Shown in pieces: positions 11,401 through 19,637 of a stretch of 64,000 nucleotides of DNA. The notes under the pieces are model-generated. The model saw only the letters and a program-made list of their open reading frames with translations, did not search any database and was not told the origin of the DNA. The DNA lies in the NCBI RefSeq assembly GCF_029227915.1, contig NC_079883.1, forward strand, positions 26,596,001 through 26,660,000, read 5' to 3'. This stretch comes from Hydractinia symbiolongicarpus. Taxonomy: Eukaryota > Cnidaria > Hydrozoa > Anthoathecata > Hydractiniidae. The number at the start of each line of letters is the position of its first letter. Position 1 is the stretch's first letter. A program made the position numbers and the translations under genes.

Positions 11401-12385
11401 ACCTGAGCATATGCACGCATAACTGACATCGACTGGTCATAAACGTGTTCCTGGTACACGTAAGCTTGTTGGCTTGAGGAAAGCGGAAAAGATTCTGCTA
11501 TATACGCCTGTTCTAAAATGGTACCTGGATCATTGATAGTGACAGTCATCCACCAACGCCTTGAGTATAAGCGAGGCAAACCCTTTGCTTGGTTTCCTAA
11601 AGAGATCGCGAAGGCTCGTAGGCAAGCTGATAAAGATAAAGATAAGCGTATTGTTGGCGATACATGCAAGCTGAAGGGTAACTTATTTTCTGGTAAGATG
11701 ATAGAAGATGTCGCAGGGCATGTAAATACAATGTTCACGAGCAACGAAAGGAAGGTTGATTAAGTAATGAGATCTCCATATTTCGAAGACTTGGAGCCGA
11801 TAGGCGATCCTTATGAAATAAGAGAATAAAAGCACAGGTGCGGCATTGACAGAGTCTACCAACACGGGATTGCAGTAGCCAAGTTACGTATGCTTGAAAT
11901 TTACTACAATTTCCTGGATAAATGTGTAGATCGTCAAGACTTCGAGTATATCTATATAGACACAGATAGTGCTTTTGCCATTTCTGGAGAAGAATTGCGC
12001 AACGTCGTGCGTTGTGAGCTAGCTGAGGAGTACAAAAAAGATGTGGAAAACTGGCTGGTGACGAACGATTACTCCAAAAGGACAGGAGGTCTGAGTTTAT
12101 CGGCACAACAATGGTTGCATTGACAGCAAAATGCTAATTCGTCGAAGGGAAAGAGAGGACAAAGTTCTCGTGCACAAGGGGATGTCTAAGAAACCAAATG
12201 AGATGACTTGGTCTAGGTATATGAATGCGTTGAAAGGAAGCTTAGACACTGCGAAAAACATAGGTTTCCGTGTACAAAATCAGGGGATGATAACCTATGA
12301 GCAAAATAAGCTAGGGCTCCCGGCGTTCTACGAGAAACCTCGCGCCTTAGAGGACGGTGTGCATATGGTGCCGTTGGAGTTGTAA
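8478..12385 (+). pseudogene. Polinton-like family B DNA polymerase, copy A (broken)
   Basis: Frames joined end to end give a near full-length protein-primed-type DNA polymerase B of about 1300 codons. A polar N-terminal region is followed by EDIKHLFPRKKKQP (about 8690) and DLEGIAKHFKINI (9373). YEPITKNVYEYHGC and WHGCPC follow (about 9850-9915), then the exonuclease segment with DFEAI (about 10078) and FNFGKYDLNM (about 10380). The palm lies at 10545-12385. Polymerase motif A is cut by a small deletion near 11190. Motif B (about 11670-11700) reads KLKGNLFSG, with the usual Ser and Tyr replaced. Motif C YIDTDS is intact at 11953-11970. Repeated frame changes and stops make it a pseudogene. In the family this enzyme replicates the transposon's own DNA. 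The C terminus GVHMVPLEL matches that of copy B (GVHTSPLVL). Confidence 0.85.
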
Positions 12386-12552
12386 GCGTCCAATTGATTT
12401 TGTGTCCACCGCTGAGGCATACACAAAATGTAAACCTTCGCAATATCTTTTCTTCAAAATAAAACATGAATGTATATCTATGTATTGCGATAATTATACC
12501 TTAAATGATTGTACTACTCTGTTTTTTACGTTTTTGAAATATAATAAGCAGA

Positions 12553-13084
12553 ATGAGCGAGATTGCTAATATATTTGATGTTGTTAATACCCCAGCGGAA
12601 GCCCTATAACTAACAGCCGGAAAAAGTAGATAAACGTCAAGCTTTGAAAGATGCTATAAGTAAAGGCAAAGGGCATCTTTTATCAAAAAAATGTACTGAA
12701 GGCTTCGTAGAAAAGGCGCCAAAGGATGTGATCGAAAAAGTATATGCGAAATATGTTCAGCGAGAGACTCATGAGAAGGAAGAAAAGCTGCCAGGGCACT
12801 CTCTTCACATACCATTAGTATGTGAAGAGAGTGCATCAATGTTGTAGGAAATGTTGTTCAAATCGATAGAGCTAAGGGGTTTCAAGCGAGATATAGAGGA
12901 AGATCCAATTATCAAGGACAGTATGGCTGATTTGGGGATCCTTATCTACTCTGCCTTTAGTAAATTTCTAGTGCCCATTCTCGTCGATGCTCATACAATC
13001 AACCACACTCAGCTGTCCAAAAAATATAAACAGAGAAGATCAAAAAATAGAAGAAGAAAATGGGGGACAATATGTCAAAAGTAG
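12553..13084 (+). pseudogene. Polinton-associated hypothetical protein (broken)
   Basis: Starts MSEIANIFDVVNTP at 12553, hits a stop, and resumes in another frame as KVDKRQALKDAISKGKG (about 12620). An in-frame TAG at 12845 interrupts it before it continues to 13084 with a hydrophobic stretch near ILIYSAFSKFLVPIL. A perfect hairpin (12796-12834) lies just before the stop. It directly follows polymerase A. Family unknown to me; a basic N-terminal half and one likely membrane helix are all that can be said. Confidence 0.4.
12796..12834. repeat. Perfect 17-bp hairpin with 5-nt loop
   Basis: The arm GCACTCTCTTCACATAC (12796-12812) is exactly reverse-complementary to 12818-12834, with loop CATTA. 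It sits inside a broken ORF of the Polinton-like element. Confidence 0.9.
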
Positions 13085-13251
13085 TTGTAGGGTTACATGA
13101 AGTATATGATCGAGGCCATGCACACGTCAAGTCTAGGACTCGATGTGGGGTTATGCCAAGTTTTGACACATTGCTCAGTTATGGCTTAGCTGGTAAACGA
13201 AAAATTATAATCACGCCGCCTGAGCATAGGTTTCCAGCCCATTTCTGTTAG
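13060..13251 (+). CDS. Small hypothetical ORF of the Polinton-like element
   Basis: 63 codons from ATG at 13060, with an internal ATG giving MSKVVVGLHEV. It overlaps the end of the preceding ORF in another frame. No domain recognised. It is kept because it has an ATG and lies in a train of small ORFs between polymerase and integrase remnants. Confidence 0.3.
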   Translation: MGDNMSKVVVGLHEVYDRGHAHVKSRTRCGVMPSFDTLLSYGLAGKRKIIITPPEHRFPAHFC

Positions 13252-13382
13252 TTAGAGCTAGGTGAACAGTATTCGAAATGTCTATATAAGGAAAAGGGTT
13301 TGAATTTATCAAAATTTTTCAAAAGCTTTTGTTGTTGCTAAGAATAAATAAAGGACGAAACACAAGTTATTACGAAAAAAAC

Positions 13383-13695
13383 GAGATGGGGTTGCTGCTG
13401 GTAAGAAACTTGCAGAATGAACCGCAAAAACAAGAACTTGAACAAAAGTTGTCAAGTACATGAGAGTAGTACTTTAGTAAGTACATCAAGTACATCAGCA
13501 AGTACCTCATCAAGTTCTAACGCTATGTTAGGAGCAGCAGAAGTAACGGTTATTGTGATAGTGGGCGTTGGTATTTGGTACAAATTTTTTTAAACTACAA
13601 AAACAACAGCAGTAGCCTGAAAAATCATCAAAGCAGCCACCTCCTGTTGAAAAAAAAGTTAAAACCCAAAAAATAGACATTTTTAGAATGCGTTG
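13383..13695 (+). pseudogene. Ser/Thr-rich single-pass membrane protein, copy A (frameshifted)
   Basis: A Ser/Thr-rich stretch (about 13455-13525) leads into the hydrophobic helix AEVTVIVIVGVGIWYKFF (about 13535-13592), then a frame change into a Gln/Pro/Lys-rich tail with QPPPVEKKVK. Copy B has the matching helix ending GVGVWYMF at 18391-18470. Conservation of the helix plus position suggests a real element protein. Function unknown. Confidence 0.4.
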
Positions 13696-13707
13696 AATAT
13701 ATAATAA

Positions 13708-13800
13708 ATGGGCTTTAAATAACACCGTACGAAGAAAGAAATAATTGATATGTTATACGAAATCTTGGTAGATCTTGGATTTACTTTCGGTTATGCCCTG
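13708..13800 (+). pseudogene. Tiny membrane-type ORF, copy A
   Basis: MGFK, then a stop, then an open stretch ending VDLGFTFGYALAGKKF. It occupies the same position as the 40-aa ORF at 18554-18676 in copy B (starts MGPKK, ends near AMGGKKAL). Short and damaged; function unknown. Confidence 0.3.
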
Positions 13801-13840
13801 GCAGGGAAAAAATTTTAGGGATCACATGACCTTCTGCAAA

Positions 13841-13955
13841 AATGGACATGAGCAATGTGTTAAAAATGACAGGGTATTTTGTAGCAGGGCGCGCAAGTCG
13901 GGAATTTCTCGTCAAAAAAGGATGGATTCCAGCGAGTATTGTGCCTAAAAAATGA
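13841..13955 (+). CDS. 37-aa ORF MDMSNVLKMTGY, conserved between the two modules
   Basis: Starts MDMSNVLKMTGYFVAG and ends IVPKK. The ORF at 18677-18760 in copy B starts MEMEDGLKLAGYMTAA. The shared pattern is M-[DE]-M, LK, GY and a small-residue run, in the same order relative to neighbours, so this is probably a real micro-protein of the element. Its function is unknown. Coordinates may be off by one base. Confidence 0.45.
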
Positions 13956-13970
13956 ATAAAATAAACAAAC

Positions 13971-14190
13971 ATGGCAACTATTGGAGTTCTTGTAGCTGGC
14001 GCAGCAATTAATGCATTAAGCTGAAGAGGCAAACCGGTGAGGATTTGAAAGAAATTGATGAAAGTATGCGAGAATATTATATTACTACGCTTAACAGGGC
14101 TTTCGGATTTCTGCGTACCTACTAAAGAACAAAAAATGGTGAAATCATGCTCATTGTGTCGTCCCTAACTCTTCTAGAATATGCACCGTA
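13971..14190 (+). pseudogene. MATIGVLVAGAAINAL protein of the Polinton-like element (broken)
   Basis: Begins MATIGVLVAGAAINAL (small hydrophobic N terminus) and stops. It then reopens as EDLKEIDESMREYYITT, and a further stop separates a tail including EQKNGEIMLIV-like residues. A second copy of the tail (PKLSDFYEPSQEQKNYELVF) follows the first integrase fragment near 14440-14500. This points to internal duplication or rearrangement. Function unknown. Confidence 0.35.
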
Positions 14191-14241
14191 AAAATATTTC
14201 TAACAAAAAACACACACGTTTTTGACGCATAATAAAGCAGC

Positions 14242-14500
14242 ATGTCAAAGCAACATATCGTCACAGAAAAAGATGATAAAAAACTAACCAGAATTTACTA
14301 TCGGCCTGAACATCTTTGAAGTGGAAGGTAAGCCATAAAATTACTGGCCGAGGAGAGTGAACTATCCAAAAAGCAAGTCGGACATTGGTTGTCTCACCAG
14401 CACAGGCAGGAATACAAGATTGCCACGCTCGATATGGCTCCAAAGCTTTCGGATTTCTACGAGCCTTCCCAAGAGCAAAAGAATTATGAACTTGTCTTCA
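14242..14500 (+). pseudogene. Integrase N-terminal fragment 1 of the Polinton-like element
   Basis: Starts MSKQHIVTEKDDKKLTRIYY and, across two stops, continues AIKLLAEESELSKKQVGHWL. This is a helix-turn-helix-like N-terminal region that I associate with Polinton/retroviral-type integrases. It then runs into the unrelated tail PKLSDFYEPSQEQKNYELVF. The DDE catalytic core is absent. Fragment 2 (14665) repeats the same N terminus. Confidence 0.55.
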
Positions 14501-14504
14501 TTGT

Positions 14505-14622
14505 CGTCGTCTTTTTTGTCGTTGTCTTTTTTGTCGTCGTCTTTTTCGTCGTTGTCTTTTTTGTCGTCTTCTTTTTTGTCGTCGTCTTTTTTGTCGTCGT
14601 CTTTATTGTTTCTATGGCTTGC
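14505..14622. repeat. 15-bp minisatellite GTCGTCGTCTTTTTT
   Basis: About eight imperfect units, mostly GTC(G/A)T(C/T)GTCTTTTTT. Because 15 is a multiple of 3, frames stay open on both strands (Val/Phe on plus, Asp/Lys on minus). It follows the integrase fragment and fused tail and may be an expanded coding microsatellite. Confidence 0.85.
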
Positions 14623-14664
14623 TGCGTTTAAATATATATAGAAAAACACAAACATGTAATAAAC

Positions 14665-14830
14665 ATGCCAAAACATATCGTCACAGAAAAAGAGGCAGAA
14701 AAACTAACCAGCATTTACTACAACCTCGAGCATCTTTGGGTTGGACGAAAAGCCATCAAACTACTAGCTGATGAGAGTAAATTACCACGTAAAAGTGTCG
14801 TACATTGGTTATCTCGCCAGCTCCTATGGC
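14665..14830 (+). pseudogene. Integrase N-terminal fragment 2 of the Polinton-like element
   Basis: MPKHIVTEKEAEKLTSIYY, then AIKLLADESKLPRKSV and VHWLSRQ: a better preserved copy of the domain at 14242. After SRQ the frame runs into the acidic N terminus of the next ORF. The catalytic core that should follow is missing, so this cannot be a working integrase. Confidence 0.6.
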
Positions 14831-14849
14831 TACGACATAAAATAAAAAT

Positions 14850-15311
14850 AAAGGAGACGAATTTACATCTGAGGAAAATATTCCAGACCTTCCCCAGCCT
14901 GGCACTAGCTCTACGTTACCACTTGAAGAACACCGGATGAGTGAGAACACCAAACTAAGTCAGAGGGAACTGGTCAAACAATCGAAGATCGACGCTCATT
15001 ATGACCATCTTAAGGGGATGCTGGGGGAGCCGGATGCAAGGCATTATGACAAATTCATATATACTAAAAAAGGTCGTCTTATCTTTAAGTATAGAGATGG
15101 AGATACAAATGATCTGGTGGATATAGATATAACAGACCTGATACATAAAAAGGGGGGATTCCTAGCAGTCAGTACAATAAGGACGAACCTAAAAGCAGAC
15201 CTCAAAAAGCAGCTAGGTTTCCCGGATTATACTATTACGCCTAACAAAGGCAGCAAAGCAATGGCCAAGAAAGATCTTGATGGTCCTCGATGTTATCCTC
15301 GATGCGAATAA
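14850..15311 (+). CDS. Hypothetical element protein, copy A (ends GSKAMAKKD)
   Basis: An open acidic leader (EFTSEENIPDLPQPGTSST) precedes MSENTKLSQREL at 14937 and continues to 15311. The key block is KIDAHYDHLKGMLG..HYDKFIYTKKGRLIFKY, with C-terminal block LGFPDYTITPNKGSKA. The ORF at 19638-20120 has the same blocks, including LIFKK and YQTPNRGSKA. Two diverged paralogues near two polymerase copies suggest a core protein of this element family. No known domain recognised; mostly hydrophilic with no membrane helix. Confidence 0.55.
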   Translation, partial: KGDEFTSEENIPDLPQPGTSSTLPLEEHRMSENTKLSQRELVKQSKIDAHYDHLKGMLGEPDARHYDKFIYTKKGRLIFKYRDGDTNDLVDIDITDLIHKKGGFLAVSTIRTNLKADLKKQLGFPDYTITPNKGSKAMAKKDLDGPRCYPRCE

Positions 15312-15838
15312 TTCAGAGATATATCGATTACGTTTTGTCTGATTATCCTCAATTCACATATGGGCTGTATGTTGGTGTAGTGCAGTCTTGAAATTTGTTC
15401 TTCTTCGCTAGGATATACCCCGTTCTCTCTGCATTTTATCAGTATCTTGTGATCAAACTGCCACTGCCCTCGGTTTCCCCAGTTTATGCCGCCTCTAAAC
15501 TGTGCTTGGATATGCTTCATAAATGTTACAATATCGCATCCAAAATATTCTGGAGAAGCTATCTCTGTATCATACTTTAGGCCATCGCGTATTCTGCACA
15601 GAATTAGCATATGTAGATAGGCAGAACGATCGCAGGTTGGACACTCTTGTCGTCGTTTTCCGTGTAGGCAGTTGGTACGCTCTCTTGACTCTTTTTTAAA
15701 ATTCAAGCACCTGATGCACATTTTTGTCAGCTTTCTATTACGTGGGCTCACCCTGAAGTTGTCTAGTAGCAAAGAGAGTTTACATTTTGAGCATTGCTTT
15801 CCATGTCTTTTGTGTTGTGTTGTGATGTTGGTACTTTA
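15293..15838 (-). CDS. HNH endonuclease with N-terminal zinc ribbon
   Basis: Minus-strand frame, open from a stop near 15840. N terminus: KQCSKCK, then KMCIRC, then a Cys pair in QECPTCD, i.e. treble-clef or zinc-ribbon-like knuckles. C-terminal half: YFGCDIVTFMKHIQAQF, NRGQWQFDHKI and HYTNIQPICE. Together these form an HNH-type nuclease core in which QFDH carries the metal-binding/catalytic residues. HNH nucleases of this shape occur in large DNA viruses and mobile elements. No ATG is visible at the front, and polymerase copy B begins about 25 bp beyond on the other strand, so the 5' end may be truncated. A ribbon-only relative lies at 19140-19427. Confidence 0.65.
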
Positions 15839-15861
15839 CAAAATTTGACCTCTTACCTGCA

Positions 15862-17461
15862 AGGAGGTATGGAAAACATGTGAAAAATGTACGAGGAATG
15901 AGGCCTACGACCTTTTGCGGACGGGGATGGTGGGTGGTCCCGCGATCGTATTCTGTAGATACCACGAACGAGACGTGACGGGTATCAGATCTCACGTGTA
16001 CGGCGAACCCCGCAAGTGCAGGACCATTTTAGGGTACGACGCAAGTATGCTTTACCCAGGCACGTTGATGCAAGACTTTCCTTGTGGAAAGGAACAGCTG
16101 ATCAAGGTAGCAAAAGCACATAACTTAGAGCTACTAACGCGGGGTGTGATGGATGGATCGTTGTTAGGGTCTGCCCAGGTTGATATCGAGGTGGCTGAAA
16201 ATCTGTGTGACAAATTCAGCGAAATGGCTCCCCTGTTTATCGTCAAGGAAATACCTGACGATCAAATTCCGGGGCACATGCATGAATACTTAAGAACTAC
16301 GCTGATGACACTGACACTATGCTGATGACACAGTGATTTATTTTTCACACAAATCGCTAACTGAGATCGAAAAATGTATAAACTCAGATGCTGAAAAAGT
16401 GTTCAGATGGATGCAAGATAACTGTCTTATCCTAAACCCAAAAAAAGGAAAAACAGAATTTGTAACATTTACATCTCGATCACGTAACAGCCAGATCAAT
16501 ATAACAATCAATAACAATGAAATCCACCAGCCTGCGTTCTACGAATATCTTGGTGTAATCATGGATAGCCATCTAAACATGAGCTCTCACCTTCAACGAA
16601 TGTACAGGCGGGTTAGTTCAAGGCTCAAAATGCTCAAGAAAGTAAGACATAACATTTCACCAATTGTTGCTGAGAAGATATTCACGTCAATGATTCAACC
16701 TCTAATTTTCTACTGCTACCCTGTTTATGGTGGCATGAGCGATACATGGCGATTGAAATTCGAATCGTTATTTCTGAAAGCAAAATTCATTGTCAAAAAT
16801 CGTAAAAAATGGCCAACTTTCACAATACGACTGAAAAGAAAAATTGTTATTGACGTCTTCAAATCGTTACATTTCGAAACTGATGGGAAATATGTTATGA
16901 TCAACCACTCGATAAACACTCGAGGAAAGAACTGTTCACTTCGGCTCCCATCAATTAAATCTGAAGCTGGGAGGAAATTATCATATTATCAGGAAACAGT
17001 TATTTTTAACTCCCTACCTGTTAGTATTAGGAAAGAAACTAATTTTAATTTATTTAAAAAACTAGTAAACAATTATGTTTTTTAAACTTTTCTGGTTCAT
17101 CCACGATGTGGGAGGGAACGGTTGACGCCAACGACACAAACAATACGTCCTCTCACTGCCAAATGTATGGATTGTGTGATGACGTCATCCGTCGTTTCTT
17201 ACATCGTGTTTCTTGATATACTTGAAAATTTTTTGCACAAAGTCTTTCACAATATTTTTAATTTTCTCATATATGGTTCTCAATGTTCATTCTCTTAAAT
17301 TTTTCAAAATCCGCGAATTTTTTATTTCTCTCCGTTTAAATCTTACTTCGAAAATTTTATATTTTTGTTATTTTTGTTTTACACAGGTCTCTCATTGATA
17401 ACAGTAACATTTACATATATCTTGTATATATTATACTGACGTAGATAAACCTGTATAAAGA

Positions 17462-17502
<41 letters not shown>

Positions 17503-18390
17503 GGGCCGCAACCGTTTTCTGGGTACACGCAAGCTTTTGGGTTTGATGAGAGTTGAATAAATCCCACTGTCTACTCCTGTGCTAAAATGGTACCTTAACC
17601 ATGGGGTAAAGGTTGCTGCCTTTCACCAGTTCCTCAAGTACGCCCGAGGTAAGCCCTTTGTCTGGTTTCCGGAGGAGATTGCCGATGCACGACGACAGGC
17701 TGATAAAGACAACTCGTTCTACGGCAAGATGATTGAAAATCTGGCAAGGCATGCAAATACTACATTTACGAGGGATGAAAAGGACGTTGACGCTGATCTC
17801 CGTACCTTGAGGACCCTGAAGAGATTGGGAATGCGTATGAGGTAAGAAGGGGCAAGCACAAATGTACTATCGATAGAGCCTACCAGTGCAGTATCGTGGT
17901 ATATCAACTCGCGAAGTTGCGCTTGCTCGAATTTTGCTACAATTTTCTAGACAAGTACTTGGATCTTCGAAACTTATATTTACATGGACACCGACAGTGC
18001 GTATTTTGCCATCTCCGGGGAAGAGTTACGAGATGTCATTCGCCCCAAACTACTTCACGAGTATCATGAGGATGTAAAAAACTGGCTTGTCACCGATAAG
18101 TACTTGAGTCGAACAGGAGGGTTATTTAAGGCAGAATTCATAGGGTTTCAGATGATTGCCTTGACAACCAAGTGTTACTTCATCGAGGGTAAAGAAGGTA
18201 CTAAATTCTCATGTAAGGGCATTTCAAAAAGGCAAAATGCTGTGACCTGGGGTAGATACCTGAGTGCGCAGTAGGGTGGTTTAGACATGGCTTGGGTTAC
18301 GTGCGAACAAAACAAGCTCGAGCTCTCGGCCTTTTACGACAAAAGAGTTGTACATGACGATGGGGTACATACTTCCCCGCTTGTGTTGTA
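15862..18390 (+). pseudogene. Polinton-like DNA polymerase B, copy B (C-terminal half, interrupted by a LINE)
   Basis: Begins abruptly at CKEVWKTCEKCTRNEAY, homologous to about 10985-11060 of copy A. The N-terminal and exonuclease regions are therefore missing. Motif A, GYDASMLYP, is intact (about 16035-16062). The coding stretch is split by the LINE at 16301-17500 and resumes after it. Motif B shows the NSFYG part at about 17710, but a short deletion removes the preceding block with its conserved Lys. Motif C MDTDSA is intact at about 17984-18001. The end is GVHTSPLVL. Frame changes occur near 17560, 17850 and 18275. Protein divergence from copy A is clear throughout, so it is not a recent tandem duplicate. 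Confidence 0.85.
16301..17500 (+). mobile_element. 5'-truncated non-LTR retrotransposon (CR1/L2-like LINE) with (AAT)n tail
   Basis: The insertion splits polymerase copy B. It starts just before the RT motif YADDTVIYFS (16318) and runs through the RT C-terminal region to a stop at 17083 (250 codons from 16333). Features include FEYLGV-like YEYLGVIMD, SSRLKMLKKVRH, YCYPVYGG and NSLPVSIRKETNF. A 3' untranslated part follows, with an AATAATAAT tail (17463-17500). The polymerase frame reads across if the insert is removed. The target duplication is at most 2 bp (AC). A short or absent duplication and a microsatellite tail fit CR1/L2-type LINEs. Confidence 0.85.
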
Positions 18391-18470
18391 AGCATTTTGC
18401 CATATTGGTAATAGGCGTCGGGGTTTGGTATATGTTTAGCAGGGGTAAAAATGAATCCAAAAAACCCTAA
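18391..18470 (+). CDS. Short membrane ORF, copy B
   Basis: Starts right after the stop of polymerase B with no ATG: KHFAILVIGVGVWYMFSRG, then a Lys-rich end. The helix matches that of the protein at 13383-13695 in copy A. It is probably the remnant of the same membrane protein, its Ser/Thr-rich part lost. Confidence 0.35.
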
Positions 18471-18553
18471 AACACCAATACGGAGCCTCATCATGGCAAA
18501 ACTCAGCCCATCCCCAGCATGCAATGAATGTTTGCTAAAAATGACACTAATAA

Positions 18554-18676
18554 ATGGGTCCAAAGAAAACCATGATTATTGTTGCTTCATGGGAGTCCGT
18601 CAGACTTGTCTCATACACGATACTAATCGCCATGGGCGGAAAAAAGGCCTTGGGGGTTTCCAGGCCCGGTTCCTAG
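18554..18676 (+). CDS. 40-aa hydrophobic ORF, copy B
   Basis: MGPKKTMIIVASWESV.., with a membrane-like stretch SYTILIAMGGKKAL, ending GVSRPGS. Its stop directly abuts the ATG of the next ORF at 18677. It is the positional counterpart of 13708-13800. Function unknown. Confidence 0.4.
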   Translation: MGPKKTMIIVASWESVRLVSYTILIAMGGKKALGVSRPGS

Positions 18677-18760
18677 ATGGAAATGGAAGACGGTTTAAAA
18701 CTAGCCGGTTACATGACTGCGGCGATTCTATTCGACGAATACGCGATTAAGCAAGGATAA
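18677..18760 (+). CDS. 27-aa ORF MEMEDGLKLAGY, counterpart of 13841-13955
   Basis: Intact ATG-to-stop ORF. Shares M-[DE]-M, LK, GY and a small-residue run with the copy A ORF and lies in the same order. The zero-base spacing to the preceding ORF is unusual in a eukaryotic locus and suggests virus-like gene packing. Confidence 0.45.
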   Translation: MEMEDGLKLAGYMTAAILFDEYAIKQG

Positions 18761-18833
18761 TACAAAAAATCGTTAATAGCTCTGATATAGACCACATGGT
18801 AAGATTTCTATCTCCTATAGAGGATAAAGAAAG

Positions 18834-19007
18834 ATGAAAGAGGCCAAAAAATGTCTTATGTGTTCAAAATCCCTCCCCTTGATAAAAACATGCATCAAAT
18901 GCCTTGATTTCGGGAGGATTACAAGGGGCCATGCCAAACGTCGTAATTATATGCAACCGTTATATGAGTTAATAATCCTTCTAGGATCATGTTCAGGCCC
19001 AGTTTAA
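18834..19007 (+). CDS. 57-aa zinc-ribbon ORF
   Basis: ATG at 18834; two CxxC knuckles, CLMC and CIKC, in KKCLMCSKSLPL..KTCIKCLD. They resemble the N-terminal ribbon of the HNH protein at 15293-15838. Ends GSCSGPV. It overlaps the next ORF by 19 bases. Possibly a stand-alone ribbon or a truncated HNH protein. Confidence 0.4.
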   Translation: MKEAKKCLMCSKSLPLIKTCIKCLDFGRITRGHAKRRNYMQPLYELIILLGSCSGPV

Positions 19008-19159
19008 AGGTGTACACGTGGGAAAACTTCGACAGGCATGTAAATAACAAAGTACGATTCAGATATAATGAAACGTTTAACACGCCGACGCTTGCCGACG
19101 TTGCTATTGCATTACAGCGGGTACAGGACGCCATAGTAAATGGATGTGTTATGTTGTAG
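18989..19159 (+). CDS. 56-aa hypothetical ORF
   Basis: MFRPSLKVYTWENFDRHVNN to NGCVML. Hydrophilic, no domain recognised. Overlaps the ORFs on both sides by about 20 bases in different frames. Alternatively it is the frameshifted C-terminal part of the preceding ribbon protein; the HNH protein also has a region of this size after its ribbon. Confidence 0.35.
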   Translation: MFRPSLKVYTWENFDRHVNNKVRFRYNETFNTPTLADVAIALQRVQDAIVNGCVML

Positions 19160-19427
19160 AACGTGCAGAGAGATATTGCCATTTCATAGGTTGAAAATAA
19201 GGGGTAATGGCCGGACCAAGACCTGTATAGGTTGCCTGGCTAAGGCCAAGGAGAGGCGGGCTGTAGCAAATAGAGATATCGAAGATGTTGAACACGAGTT
19301 GGATCCCATTGCTATTGACAAAGAAATTCGAGGTGTTCAACAGGATGAAAACTATCTAATTCTGTATGACCTAGTCACATGCAACATCATACCTCAGTAT
19401 ACCGTAGTAGTTCGAATAAGAGTTTGA
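19140..19427 (+). CDS. Zinc-ribbon protein related to the HNH ribbon
   Basis: 95 codons from ATG at 19140. CCRTCREILPF and KTCIGCLAKAKERR parallel CSKCK..KMCIRCLNFKKES of the HNH protein, but no HNH core follows. An acidic middle (DIEDVEHELDP) leads to a tail overlapping an opposite-strand capsid-like fragment. It may be a DNA-binding remnant or a distinct small regulator. Confidence 0.45.
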   Translation: MDVLCCRTCREILPFHRLKIRGNGRTKTCIGCLAKAKERRAVANRDIEDVEHELDPIAIDKEIRGVQQDENYLILYDLVTCNIIPQYTVVVRIRV

Positions 19428-19605
19428 GACTACCCGGAAATATAACATCATTCTGAGGTATAGTGGGTATGTCAATGAATAGGTCCACGTTCGGGTTGAT
19501 GGTTGAAGGGGTATGTGAGATTTGGACCCTATGTCTCCTACCTTTTATGCCCAGAAGCTGCTTGGTCTCCGTATACGGATCTAAAATGGTCCCGAATGCA
19601 TTCAT
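19387..19605 (-). pseudogene. Capsid-like protein, N-terminal fragment (tentative)
   Basis: 72 codons from ATG. The segment INPNVDLFIDIPTIPQNDV followed by PGSLKLLFEL resembles the start of an uncharacterised, possibly capsid-type protein that I associate with polymerase-bearing elements in cnidarians. This is recalled, not searched. It stops after about 70 residues, so the rest is missing. Opposite strand to polymerase and ribbon ORFs. Confidence 0.35.
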
Positions 19606-19637
19606 TTGTTTATTATATGGGGGAACAATGTTGTAAA

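Noticed and set aside
13971-14030. Minus-strand 83-codon frame covering 13781-14032
   Set aside because: Shadow of the plus-strand micro-ORFs, which have counterparts in copy B.
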